64,000 bases of DNA from Methanohalophilus euhalobius (GTDB lineage Archaea > Halobacteriota > Methanosarcinia > Methanosarcinales > Methanosarcinaceae). Below the pieces are notes generated by a model. That model did not search any database. It was not told the DNA's origin and saw only the letters and a list, made by a program, of their open reading frames with translations. The translations under genes were made by a program, and so were the position numbers. The stretch lies in NCBI RefSeq assembly GCF_900215215.1, contig NZ_OBDR01000009.1:1-64000 (forward strand), given 5' to 3'. Positions 44,182 through 52,629 of the stretch are shown piece by piece; position 1 is the first letter of the stretch, and each line of letters opens with the position of its first letter.

Positions 44182-44201
44182 CCCCTTCCGTAAGGTAAGG
44201 G
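44182..44201 (+). other. Hairpin at the left side of the IS element
   Basis: CCCTT pairs with AAGGG within AGTCCCCTTCCGTAAGGTAA and the bases after it. It could be the left-end transposase recognition hairpin or a scar of an older right end. Confidence 0.5.
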
Positions 44202-44271
44202 ATGAAAGCCGTGCTATATAAAATAAAAAGTTGCATAAGTTATTTGTAATTATAAATTTATACAGATAACT

Positions 44272-44509
44272 ATGAATAACAATCTGGATAAGGCCAGTCA
44301 TTCTGTATATTTACTACAATATTATTTTGTACAAAGTGTAGAATATAGAAGAGATATGCTGGTGAATCCTCTTGTAGTTGATTGTTTGAAAAAACCGTAT
44401 ATAATGTAAGTGCAAAGATGCATTCTGGATAAGATCATATTTTTTGGTTACAACTGGACAGGTTACACTGGATGTTTTGATAAATTATGTTGATAATCAG
44501 GGCAAATAA
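44272..44509 (+). pseudogene. tnpA: Truncated IS200-type transposase tnpA (Y1 HUH)
   Basis: The first 45 codons (44272-44409) encode LDKASHSVYLLQYYFVQSVE and RRDMLVNPLVVD, matching the TnpA N-terminus, then stop. In another frame the bases before tnpB encode the usual C-terminus ([20 protein letters not shown]) with its TAA at 44507-44509 overlapping the tnpB ATG. The central region with the HUH histidines and catalytic tyrosine helix is missing, so the enzyme is dead. An internal deletion with frameshift explains the pattern. Confidence 0.82.
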
Positions 44510-45768
44510 TGCAATTAACAAAGAAATACAAAATTCATCCAACTGAATTACAAAAGAATATGCTTTGGGAGTTATCCAATGCATGTACATCTCTTTATAA
44601 TATTGCATTATCTGAAAGAAAAGACACATGGAAAAATGATAAAAAATCCATTTCATATAAAAAACAACAGAATGATTTACCACAAATTAAAAAAGAGAAT
44701 CCTGATATAAATATTCTTTATTCTAAATCATGCCAGATGGTTTTGCGTAAATTAGATGCTAATTACAAATCATTCTTTGGACTTCACAAAAATGGAGACA
44801 AAAAAGCAAGAACTCCACGATTTAGAAGTCGTAAATACTTTTTTACAATAACATATAATCAGAGTGGTTTCAAAGTAATTGGAAATAGTATTAGATTTTC
44901 ACATAAAATGAATGATGAAGATTTGATAATTGATATTGAACAAGATATATCAAATTTGAAAATCAAACAAATCGAAATATTCAATGAAGATAAAAAGGGT
45001 AATGGAGATTTCTTTGTCACGATTACGTATGAACCTGAAATCAATGTGCCTTATGTTCAAAATAATCATTTTCAAGCAATTGATTTAGGGATTACCAAAA
45101 CGATTACTGCAATAAATGATAAAGGAAAATTTTTTGAAATAAACAATCCACGATATGATTTATATTGGGATTCTAAAATCAGTGCAGTTCAATCAAGGCG
45201 TGACCATTGCAAAAAATACAGTAAAAAATGGCATCGATTAAACAAAACTATTCGTACTATGGTAAGAAGGAAAAATAATCAGATAAAAGATTGGCAACAC
45301 AAATTATCTAAATCAATGGTAGAGAATACAAGAGCCAATACAATTATTGCAGGTAAACTCCACGTTAAAAATATGGGTAAATCGAAAAACAAAACGTTGA
45401 ATCGTTCTACACAAAATAATGGTTATTTATCACGTTTCATCGAATTTCTCACCTATAAAGCAGAACTTATAGGTAAACAAGTAGTTAAAATTGATGAAAG
45501 ATATACGTCAAAAACATGTTATGTTTGTGGAAAACAACATAAGATGCCATTATATAGACGTGATATGACATGTGATTGTGGTAACGTTATTGATAGAGAT
45601 AGAAACAGTGCTATCAATATCATGATACGTTACCTATCACAAAATGCCAATTGGACAGGCTATGAGCATTTTGCTCATAATCTACGACAAACAGGGTTAT
45701 TGACATTTGATGTATCCCAAATACATCCAATGAATGACATAACAACTCGTAGGAATCTCCATGCGTAA
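44509..45768 (+). CDS. tnpB: TnpB, RNA-guided nuclease-family protein of IS605/IS1341 type
   Basis: A 419-residue TnpB of normal length. RuvC-I aspartate is D192 in AIDLGITKT. RuvC-III aspartates are in DRDRNSAINI (D362, D364). The zinc ribbon is CYVCGKQ...CDCG. At the canonical RuvC-II glutamate (the E of EDLxVxxM) this protein has G282 in IIAGKLHVKNM. A glutamate at E330, just before TSKTC, may substitute, as in TnpBs with a relocated catalytic residue; this is inference. TnpB proteins cut DNA guided by an RNA from the element's right end. Codon use is AT-rich and unlike the neighbours. The last codons lie in the right-end hairpin. Confidence 0.93.
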   Translation: MQLTKKYKIHPTELQKNMLWELSNACTSLYNIALSERKDTWKNDKKSISYKKQQNDLPQIKKENPDINILYSKSCQMVLRKLDANYKSFFGLHKNGDKKARTPRFRSRKYFFTITYNQSGFKVIGNSIRFSHKMNDEDLIIDIEQDISNLKIKQIEIFNEDKKGNGDFFVTITYEPEINVPYVQNNHFQAIDLGITKTITAINDKGKFFEINNPRYDLYWDSKISAVQSRRDHCKKYSKKWHRLNKTIRTMVRRKNNQIKDWQHKLSKSMVENTRANTIIAGKLHVKNMGKSKNKTLNRSTQNNGYLSRFIEFLTYKAELIGKQVVKIDERYTSKTCYVCGKQHKMPLYRRDMTCDCGNVIDRDRNSAINIMIRYLSQNANWTGYEHFAHNLRQTGLLTFDVSQIHPMNDITTRRNLHA

Positions 45769-45784
45769 GTGTGGAGTAGTTCAA
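45650..45784 (+). ncRNA. Candidate omega/reRNA at the tnpB 3' end
   Basis: Related elements express a guide RNA from the tnpB 3' region and right end. Here the right end has the hairpin CTCCA-TGCGTAAGTG-TGGAG followed by TAGTTCAA, and a guide would be read from the flank starting near 45785. The 5' limit is a guess. Confidence 0.35.
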
Positions 45785-45849
45785 TATAATGAAATAGTAA
45801 TATGAGATAGTTTATTGGAAGACTATTATCAATAATGTAAGGGAGTTTC

Positions 45850-46944
45850 ATGGAGCTAAAAGATATAGACGGCGTATCCGTAATTATCGAAAATAGGTGG
45901 AAAATACTTGCTTTTATTGCTTTTTTCATTGTATTTCTGGCTCTTGTGAAAATTCTTCTCCCTCTTGCAGACGGTATCGTGTTGGGTCTGGTTTTTGCCT
46001 ATATCTGCAGGCCGATATATGAAAAGATAAACAGGAAAAATCATTATGGGGCATTCATTGCGACGATGTTTATCGTAACGCCTCTCGTTATCATAATAGG
46101 CACCGGTTTTGTAGAGATATTCAGACAGCTTATCTGGGTCATCGAAAACCAGTCACAGGTACTTGGGATCATATTTGATTTTATAAGGGCAATAGTGCCG
46201 AGTACATATTTTGAACATATCAACCAGCTTGTTTGGGACTCATCGCTTTCGATTCTTTCTTTTGCAGGTAGCCTGGGTTTTGTTTCGTATGCCAAAAGTC
46301 TGGGTATGTTTATGGTCAATCTGGTTGTGGCAATCTTTGTTTGCTATTTCCTGTTGCTTGAAGGTGAGAAACTGTATGCTTCTGCGGTATGTATCGCTCC
46401 AACGGGAACCCAGTTAAATACGGGCCGTTACCTTCGGGAGCTGGACCGGATACTGAGTGGAATATTTATAGGTAATGCCTACGCTGCTCTGACTGTAAGT
46501 ACGATTTCAGTAATTGTGTTTTATGCCTTTGGTTTATCTCATATACCGGCACTTGCGACCCTGATATTTATTGCTTCTGTGATTCCCCTTTTTGCCGGTT
46601 ATATGGTACTTCTGGCACTGTCTGTTATCAGGTACATAGAAATGGGCGCAGAGGCTGCAATTGTCTTTTTCATTGTGTCTTCTATAGTAATCTACGTCCC
46701 GCCTGAGCTTTTTCTGCGTCCGTATTTTGTGAGCATGAAATCCCAGATACATCCGGTAGTACTTGTCGTTGTATTTCTGGGTGGAGGTTTTGCAGGAGGA
46801 ATAGCGGGATTCTTTGCCGCACCGGTACTCCTTGGGGCTTTGGTGGCAGCTTACCGGGTATATATTGACAATTCGAACAGTCAGGATACCGAAGATTCCG
46901 GCAAGGATTCGGATGAAGCGTGCCATAAGAACGATTCCATTTGA
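45850..46944 (+). CDS. AI-2E/PerM-family membrane transporter
   Basis: A 364-residue membrane protein with about eight hydrophobic segments (for example ILAFIAFFIVFLALVKILL and AALTVSTISVIVFYAFGL) and the family's C-terminal half FLGGGFAGGIAGFFAAPVLLG. The last ~25 residues are hydrophilic and acidic (NSNSQDTEDSGKDSDEACHK). Members are proposed exporters of signalling molecules or Na+/H+ antiporters; the substrate here is unknown. GGGAG lies before ATG 45850. It immediately follows the IS element, so its promoter region may have been altered by the insertion. Confidence 0.85.
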   Translation: MELKDIDGVSVIIENRWKILAFIAFFIVFLALVKILLPLADGIVLGLVFAYICRPIYEKINRKNHYGAFIATMFIVTPLVIIIGTGFVEIFRQLIWVIENQSQVLGIIFDFIRAIVPSTYFEHINQLVWDSSLSILSFAGSLGFVSYAKSLGMFMVNLVVAIFVCYFLLLEGEKLYASAVCIAPTGTQLNTGRYLRELDRILSGIFIGNAYAALTVSTISVIVFYAFGLSHIPALATLIFIASVIPLFAGYMVLLALSVIRYIEMGAEAAIVFFIVSSIVIYVPPELFLRPYFVSMKSQIHPVVLVVVFLGGGFAGGIAGFFAAPVLLGALVAAYRVYIDNSNSQDTEDSGKDSDEACHKNDSI

Positions 46945-46996
46945 AAAAGGTTAATAAGGATTGTTCCAATTTATCCAGAAGACCCGAGGTGAGTTC

Positions 46997-48892
46997 ATGC
47001 AATTATTGCTTATCCATTCCGATTATATTGAATACGAAGTGAAAAAAAGTACTCCTGTTGCAGAGCAAATAGAGAATTCCTTCAAAAAAGGCAGACTAGA
47101 TGAAGCTTTGACCGCTTTCATGGCGGTGGAAAGTACTGATGAGGCAAACCCGAGAGATGTGGCTGAAAAGGCAGTTACTGAGATCAAAAAGACTGCATCC
47201 CAGGTAAATACTGACAATGTAATGCTTTATCCTTATGCCCATCTAAGTTCCGACCTTTCTTCCCCTAAGGTGGCAGTTTCTGTAATGAAGGATATTGAAA
47301 ATAGCCTTATTGATTCTTTTAATGTCAAACGTGCTCCTTTTGGGTGGTATAAATCATTCAAAATCAGTTGCAAAGGGCATCCTCTCTCAGAACTTTCCCG
47401 AACTATCAACCCAGAAAGCGAATCATGTGGTGAAGTAGTAGATACAGAGGAAGAAGTTGTATCTGAAGCCCTGAAAGCCGAAAGTACGGCCAAATCTTAC
47501 TGGAAGGTCCTGACTCCGGACGGTGTGCTGCATGATGTTGATGATTTCAATCTCAATGATCATGAGAATCTAGCTACCTTTGTAGATCATGAAATCTCCA
47601 AAAGCAGGGCTGTGGAAAAGGTCCCTCCTCATGTTGAATTGATGCGCAGACTTGAGATTGCTGATTATGAACCCGGGTCTGACTCCGGTAACATGCGTTA
47701 TTATCCCAAAGGCAGGTTGATCAAATCCCTGCTTGAGCGGTATGTGCTGGATTCTTCTGCCAGAGAAGGAGCAATGGAAGTAGAAACACCTTTGATGTAC
47801 GATATGAATCACCCAACGCTCAAGAAATACCTGGACAGGTTCCCTGCACGTCAGTATTCCATCGAATCCGATAAACGCCAGATGTTTTTGAGATTTGCGG
47901 CATGCTTTGGCCAGTTTCTGATGAGTCATGATATGACCATCTCCCACCACAACCTCCCGATGAAAATGGTGGAACTTACACGTTACAGTTTCCGTAAGGA
48001 ACAGAGGGGTGAACTGGTGGGCCTGCGCAGGTTGCGGGCTTTTACAATGCCGGATATGCATACAATGTGCGAGGATATGGACCAGGCTGTCGAACAGTTC
48101 GGTCGCCAGTACCAGATGTCAATAGATGTGTTGAAAGATGTCGGGATTGATGTTTCAGATTATGAAGTTGCAATCAGGCTTACCCGGGACTTTTATGAGG
48201 AGAATAAGGAATTTATCACTGCTCTTGCAAAGAAAGTCAATAAACCTGTTCTTGTGGAAATGTGGGAGAAACGTTTCTTCTACTTTGTGCTCAAGTTCGA
48301 GTTCAATTTTGTGGATGCCCTGAAAAAGGCAAGTGCGCTTTCCACAGTCCAGATAGATGTGGAAAATGCAGAACGATATGATATTAAGTATATCGACCAG
48401 GCAGGGGAAGCTAAAAGACCTGTCGTATTGCATTGTTCACCCAGCGGTGCAATTGAACGCTGTATTTATTCCCTGCTGGAAAAGGCCTCCATGAAGGCTG
48501 AAGGGGGAGAAGTCCCAATGCTTCCGGTCTGGTTATCACCTACACAGGTCAGGATCATACCCATTGCAGAGCGACACATGGAATTTGCCGAAAAGATTGC
48601 ATCACGTCTTCAGTGTCGTGCGGATATAGATGACAGGGAAGAAACAGTTGGCAAGAAGATACGTAATGCAGGACAGGAATGGGTTCCCTATGTGGTAGTT
48701 GTCGGTGACAGGGAAACTGAAAGCGGTAATATCAATGTCACTGTGAGGGAAGAATCCAGACCAAAGAAGCCTTCCAAGGTTGAAATGTCGGTGGATGAAC
48801 TCAACAGCCGTATTATTGCAGAAACTGCCGGGATGCCTCAGGGTCACCTGCCTCTTGCACAAAAACTTAGCATGAGACCAAGATTCATATAA
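46997..48892 (+). CDS. thrS: Threonyl-tRNA synthetase, archaeal type
   Basis: Charges tRNA-Thr. The 631-residue enzyme has the archaea-specific N-terminal editing domain related to D-aminoacyl-tRNA deacylase ([15 protein letters not shown] ... [13 protein letters not shown]). The class II core follows: motif 2 around [20 protein letters not shown], motif 3 around [17 protein letters not shown], and an anticodon-binding C-terminus ([17 protein letters not shown]). ATG 46997 follows GAGGTGA. The frame extends upstream but without a ribosome site. Confidence 0.96.
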   Translation: MQLLLIHSDYIEYEVKKSTPVAEQIENSFKKGRLDEALTAFMAVESTDEANPRDVAEKAVTEIKKTASQVNTDNVMLYPYAHLSSDLSSPKVAVSVMKDIENSLIDSFNVKRAPFGWYKSFKISCKGHPLSELSRTINPESESCGEVVDTEEEVVSEALKAESTAKSYWKVLTPDGVLHDVDDFNLNDHENLATFVDHEISKSRAVEKVPPHVELMRRLEIADYEPGSDSGNMRYYPKGRLIKSLLERYVLDSSAREGAMEVETPLMYDMNHPTLKKYLDRFPARQYSIESDKRQMFLRFAACFGQFLMSHDMTISHHNLPMKMVELTRYSFRKEQRGELVGLRRLRAFTMPDMHTMCEDMDQAVEQFGRQYQMSIDVLKDVGIDVSDYEVAIRLTRDFYEENKEFITALAKKVNKPVLVEMWEKRFFYFVLKFEFNFVDALKKASALSTVQIDVENAERYDIKYIDQAGEAKRPVVLHCSPSGAIERCIYSLLEKASMKAEGGEVPMLPVWLSPTQVRIIPIAERHMEFAEKIASRLQCRADIDDREETVGKKIRNAGQEWVPYVVVVGDRETESGNINVTVREESRPKKPSKVEMSVDELNSRIIAETAGMPQGHLPLAQKLSMRPRFI

Positions 48893-48913
48893 TATCGTCT
48901 CGAAAATTAATTT

Positions 48914-49192
48914 ATGGATATGGAACGTGCAATAATACATGTATCCGGTGTTGTGCAGGGTGTTTTCTTTCGCTCCTTTACCATGCAGAAAGCATCCGGC
49001 ATCGGACTTACAGGTTATGTGGAAAACCTCCCGGACGGCAGGGTAAAAGCTGTTGTCGAAGGTAGTAAGGGTAAAATAGATGCCCTGTTGAATGCTCTCA
49101 AAGAAGGTCCTCCTGCATCCCGGGTAGATAATGTCGAAATAGTTTGGGAGTCCCCAACAGGCGAATTTAATGATTTCAGTATCAGGAGATAA
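48914..49192 (+). CDS. acyP: Acylphosphatase
   Basis: A 92-residue enzyme hydrolysing acyl phosphates. The conserved arginine is in VSGVVQGVFFRSF and the catalytic asparagine in GYVENLPDGRV. No Shine-Dalgarno precedes the ATG. TCATATAATATC at 48885-48896 is centred about 24 bases upstream, so the mRNA is probably leaderless; ATG 48920 is a possible alternative start. Length is normal. Confidence 0.93.
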   Translation: MDMERAIIHVSGVVQGVFFRSFTMQKASGIGLTGYVENLPDGRVKAVVEGSKGKIDALLNALKEGPPASRVDNVEIVWESPTGEFNDFSIRR

Positions 49193-49207
49193 TTTATCTC
49201 CTGTCAA

Positions 49208-49694
49208 TTACTCATTTTGGCGTCCTTTCACTTTATAGAATTCCATCTCCCTTTTAGAAAGGAAATTGAATAATATCTCAAAGGCTTCCTTGTTATAGGC
49301 ATCCTGCAGACCAGGTTTGGATTGCAGGAAACATTTCAGGAAGTTCTCCTGGACTTTCTCACGGTCACATACGATTTGGGCACCCCGCTGATGCCACTGG
49401 TTTCATGCACTGTATAGACATCTTTCCAGCCTGCACTCTTAAAACGAAAATCCGGTGTTTCAGGAGGCTGGTTGTTTCTTATGATTTCACTTGTAACAAT
49501 TGGTAATTCCAGCAAATCCTCATGGGTGGTAATATCTGCAGGTGTGACATTATTTTCCCTGAACCATTTCCTGTAAAAAGGCAAATTTTCTGCTGCATAC
49601 TTGACAGTATATTTAATCCTTTCATCAACAAGGTTGTCCAGTTCTCCTCTTCCGAGATTTTCCATCTCAGGGTTAAAATAAGGGATAAAATCAT
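49208..49694 (-). pseudogene. Coenzyme F390 synthetase / phenylacetate-CoA ligase-like pseudogene
   Basis: The minus strand carries the N-terminal ~110 residues of an adenylate-forming enzyme (ELDNLVDERIKYTVKYAAEN, LPFYRKWFRENN, HETSGISGVPKSYVTV). This is joined out of frame to the last ~50 residues (VQENFLKCFLQSKPGLQDAY, FEILFNFLSKREMEFYKVKG) ending at TAA 49208-49210. Some 250 central residues are missing. At the 5' end AAGGAGG precedes an ATG in the wrong frame for the family-like residues PYFNPEMENLG, pointing to a further frameshift. Assignment to the F390 synthetase group is by recalled sequence. Confidence 0.75.
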
Positions 49695-49706
49695 CCTCCT
49701 TATTTA

Positions 49707-49913
49707 TCAGCGGATAGTCTCTTCAAGTATCTCATATTCTACGGAAGAAACATCCCTCTCAAGAGAAGTGACTCCCAGTACATCTCGTAATTCTTCGATA
49801 CAGTCCAGGCATACATGGACTTTTCCTATTATTTTACCCGATTCTGCATCTTTTTCGGATCCGCCCTCAATCTCGTAATCCATACATTCTTTTCCACAAA
49901 ATATACAGCTCAA
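49707..49913 (-). CDS. Small double-CxxC protein, TTG start
   Basis: A 68-residue protein of unknown function with CxxC pairs near the N-terminus (SCIFCGKECMDYE) and mid-protein (VHVCLDCIEEL), which probably bind one zinc ion. The C-terminal third is acidic. TTG 49913 is the only start that keeps the first CxxC, and a strong AAGGAGGGGG lies just before it. It is upstream of the F390 synthetase-like pseudogene on the same strand. Confidence 0.7.
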   Translation of the reverse strand: MSCIFCGKECMDYEIEGGSEKDAESGKIIGKVHVCLDCIEELRDVLGVTSLERDVSSVEYEILEETIR

Positions 49914-50017
49914 GAAACCCCCTCCTTCTTATTTTATTTTGAAAAGATTTGTATATATTACTTTCGACCCTTAACAGAAGGGTTATTTTTATAAGTTCTC
50001 CCTTTCTATGGCTATTG

Positions 50018-50467
50018 ATGTCTTCTTTTTTGAACAATAGTTCTTTGACTACCTCTTCGATGTATGAAATTAAGAGAAGGTATGAACTGCTTGATGAATT
50101 GCTGAACGATCTCATAAAATGTTCTGATGAAGGTGACATTATTCTGGTTGAAGGAAAAAGGGATGTTTCTTCATTGCGCAGTCTCGGTGTACGTGGTATT
50201 ATTAAGAAAGTAACTCATATTCCCCTGCTTGATCTATCCGAAAAACTGCGGAAAATGGATCGCTGTGTTATTGTTCTGACTGATTGGGACAGAAGGGGAA
50301 ACATACTTGCAGATAAGATATCTACAGACCTGGAATACATGGGTGTCGATGTGGATACTTCTATCAGAAATAGATTGGTGTCCCTTGTTCAAAAAGAGAT
50401 AAAAGATGTAGAAAGTCTTGATAGTCACATGGAAAAAATGAGATATACTGTTTTACAACAGTATTAG
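50018..50467 (+). CDS. TOPRIM-domain protein
   Basis: A 149-residue protein made mostly of a TOPRIM fold. It has the metal-binding glutamate in DIILVEGKRDVSSL and the DxD in VIVLTDWDRRGNILADKI, as in the small archaeal proteins related to RNase M5 and primase/topoisomerase TOPRIM domains. Function is unknown; nucleic-acid cleavage or ligation is plausible from the fold. Start choice between ATG 50018 and ATG 50060 is open. A TTTTTATAAG near 49985-49994 would favour a nearly leaderless mRNA from 50018. Its stop overlaps the stop of a convergent zinc-ribbon ORF. Confidence 0.78.
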   Translation: MSSFLNNSSLTTSSMYEIKRRYELLDELLNDLIKCSDEGDIILVEGKRDVSSLRSLGVRGIIKKVTHIPLLDLSEKLRKMDRCVIVLTDWDRRGNILADKISTDLEYMGVDVDTSIRNRLVSLVQKEIKDVESLDSHMEKMRYTVLQQY

Positions 50468-50592
50468 TGAAGTAATTTCCGGAAAGTTGTCCTGCCACAT
50501 TTGCGGCAGTAGTAAAGGACATTGGATTTCATCTTCATTACCTTTAACTTTTTCCTGCATTGAGTGCAGATCTTACAGGAGGATGCTTGCAT
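50464..50592 (-). CDS. Zinc-ribbon microprotein (42 residues)
   Basis: A short ORF with a GAGGT ribosome site six bases before its ATG. It encodes MQASSCKICTQCRKKLK, then a basic middle and YYCRKCGRTTFRK. Cysteines at 6, 9, 12, 29 and 32 suggest a zinc ribbon. Function unknown. It overlaps the TOPRIM gene's stop by four bases on the other strand. Support comes from the ribosome site and cysteine spacing only. Confidence 0.6.
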   Translation of the reverse strand: MQASSCKICTQCRKKLKVMKMKSNVLYYCRKCGRTTFRKLLH

Positions 50593-50642
50593 CATACTAC
50601 CTCTCTCACGCAAGTATAGTTATGGAATCAAGGGCGTGCTGT

Positions 50643-50744
50643 TTACTCTATTGTCCAGTAACCGCACACGTTACAGTATTCTATTCCATTTTCGTTGACT
50701 TCCATTTTGCAATTACATTGCGGACATATGTTTAGTCTTGGCAT
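50643..50744 (-). CDS. Zinc-ribbon microprotein (33 residues)
   Basis: A short ORF with GGGGAG seven bases before ATG. It begins MPRLNICPQCNCKME and ends YCNVCGYWTIE, giving C7-x2-C10 and C24-x2-C27, a complete four-cysteine zinc knuckle. Function unknown. It precedes the other microprotein on the same strand, so the two may be cotranscribed. Confidence 0.6.
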   Translation of the reverse strand: MPRLNICPQCNCKMEVNENGIEYCNVCGYWTIE

Positions 50745-50913
50745 ATTATTCTCCCCATATGTCTTTGAAATAGGATCAATTCTAAAAGTAAATTATTTTA
50801 TCCTATCTTTTAGTAAATTCCGTCTGGAATAATAAGATTATTTTTGCATTTAAATGTAGTGGGACAAGTCAACTTGTTTTTGTCAACTGTTTTTTCCATG
50901 TATATTTGGTCCT

Positions 50914-52542
50914 TCAGGTATTTCGCAGGAACGAATATCCAAAAAGCAGGATGGCTACTACAAATCCGGCGATTCCCAGTTCATTGGTTGCTGTGTCGGC
51001 TCTGGTAGCAAGATAGGCCGATGTAACCAGGATTATTGACAGGAATACATAGCTTGCGAAGTTTTCATACATCCTGTTTCTTTTAATTTCATTGGTTTTG
51101 TTCTCCAATTTTTCTATCCTGTAACCCCGGATTGTTTCGATAACGTCATCTACTCCCTGGGGCAAATTTTTGAAAATGTCAAAATAGCGATCTCCTTCAA
51201 GCTGGAAGTATTCCATCGCCTTGGCCGGGGAATATCTCTGCAGTAATACTTCTGTGATGAGAGGTCTGGCGTCATCAATAAGATTGAAGTCGGGATTTAG
51301 TTCGAGGCAAACACCTTCGATGAGGATAAGGGATCTTTCAAGTGTGGAAAAATCACTTGGAAGAGATAGGTTGTATTTCAGGGCAAGGTTTGCATAACTG
51401 TCATTCTGTCTCTGGCCCAGCGCATAGTTTTGCTTTGCTATCAAATCATCAAGATCAAGTTTGAAATGACGCACATTGATATCTTCCTTTTTTATATCCG
51501 CGATCCTCAGGAAAGCCTCAAAAGCAATATCCAGATTCTTTTTGTATATTCCGTAGAAAAGGTTGAGCATGTTGCGTCTCAGTTCACCATCTATGATTCC
51601 GATTGCTCCAAAATCAATGTAGGCAATACTATTATTCTGGATGAGGATATTCCCTCCATGCGGGTCTGCATGATACAGGCCATCGAGATAAACCTGCTTT
51701 AAGTAACTGGAACTAATCATGTGGGTATATTTTAAACGCTGTTCAGAATCCAGGTCCTGTATATTTTTCACCGGGGTTCCTTCCATATACTCCATTACAA
51801 GTACACTTTCAGTACAGTAGTCGTCGTATACCTGAGGGATATTTACATCATCAATTGATTCAAAATTTTCCCGGAAACGTTTGATGTTGCGGGCTTCATT
51901 GCGAAAATCCAGTTCCTTGTTCAATAATTCCCGAAATTCATACAGGAATTCATCAAAATCGATGTTGTTTCCAAATCCCCCGATTCTTACAATGAAAGGC
52001 TTTAGGTCTTCGATTATGGATAGATCAATGTTAATTTTGTTTATAAGGCCGGGTCTTGAAACTTTTACGGCCACTTTCTCATCATTCAGCTTTGCTTTGT
52101 ATACCTGGGCAATTGATGCACTTGCTATAGGCTTTGTATCAAATTCATCAAAATATCCCATCACCTGTTCCATTGATATTTCAGGTTCACCGTTTTGGGT
52201 GCCCGGTATTGCACATTGCAGGCTTGCAAAGGAAGGCAGCATCTGTTCAAACTCAAGGGGTTTTACGCGATCCTGCAAATTTGCCAGTTCCCGTATGTAA
52301 CTTGGGGGCAGGATATCGGACCTTTTACTCATTATTTGGCCCAATTTAACAAAAGTAGGTCCCAATTCCTCAAAAGCAAGTCGCATTTTGCGGGCATTTT
52401 GCTGGTTCTCAACATCGAGATAACAGGTACCACGTCTGCTGGATATGTAGTTGCGATTAATTTCTTTATATAGAAGACTGAAAAGATTATATTTCGTAAA
52501 AACCTTGAGAATTTCCAGATATCTGCGAACCTTTCTTAGCAT
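50914..52542 (-). CDS. ABC1/UbiB-family atypical kinase
   Basis: A 542-residue protein of the ABC1/AarF/UbiB family. Features include the N-terminal KxGQ-type motif (PTFVKLGQIMSKRSDILP), the Ala-rich nucleotide loop PIASASIAQVYKAKL, the lysine in KVAVKVSRPG, and the catalytic HADPHGGNILI and DFGAIG. Two hydrophobic helices at the C-terminus (ASYVFLSIILVTSAYLA, ELGIAGFVVAILLFGYSF) probably anchor it in the membrane. In bacteria and mitochondria relatives support ubiquinone synthesis; in a methanogen the substrate is unknown, with methanophenazine or lipid metabolism as guesses. ATG 52542 is preferred to TTG 52545. Confidence 0.88.
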   Translation of the reverse strand: MLRKVRRYLEILKVFTKYNLFSLLYKEINRNYISSRRGTCYLDVENQQNARKMRLAFEELGPTFVKLGQIMSKRSDILPPSYIRELANLQDRVKPLEFEQMLPSFASLQCAIPGTQNGEPEISMEQVMGYFDEFDTKPIASASIAQVYKAKLNDEKVAVKVSRPGLINKINIDLSIIEDLKPFIVRIGGFGNNIDFDEFLYEFRELLNKELDFRNEARNIKRFRENFESIDDVNIPQVYDDYCTESVLVMEYMEGTPVKNIQDLDSEQRLKYTHMISSSYLKQVYLDGLYHADPHGGNILIQNNSIAYIDFGAIGIIDGELRRNMLNLFYGIYKKNLDIAFEAFLRIADIKKEDINVRHFKLDLDDLIAKQNYALGQRQNDSYANLALKYNLSLPSDFSTLERSLILIEGVCLELNPDFNLIDDARPLITEVLLQRYSPAKAMEYFQLEGDRYFDIFKNLPQGVDDVIETIRGYRIEKLENKTNEIKRNRMYENFASYVFLSIILVTSAYLATRADTATNELGIAGFVVAILLFGYSFLRNT

Positions 52543-52629
52543 CAACCTGTTTTTGCATCTTCCTTATTAAATATGTATTGTTATATTTTATGGAATAGGT
52601 TTAATTAACATATGTGAATATTTCTTCCC

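Larger units (their letters stand above)
44171..45784 (+). mobile_element. IS200/IS605-family element with broken tnpA and full-length tnpB
   Basis: The segment contains a left hairpin, remnants of tnpA, full-length tnpB and a right-end hairpin. Its AT content is clearly higher than that of flanking genes. The right end is set after the stem CTCCA/TGGAG and the TCAA at 45781-45784 by analogy with related elements. The left end is uncertain. Y1 elements make no target duplication, and none was seen. With tnpA deleted it cannot move by itself. Confidence 0.75.
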
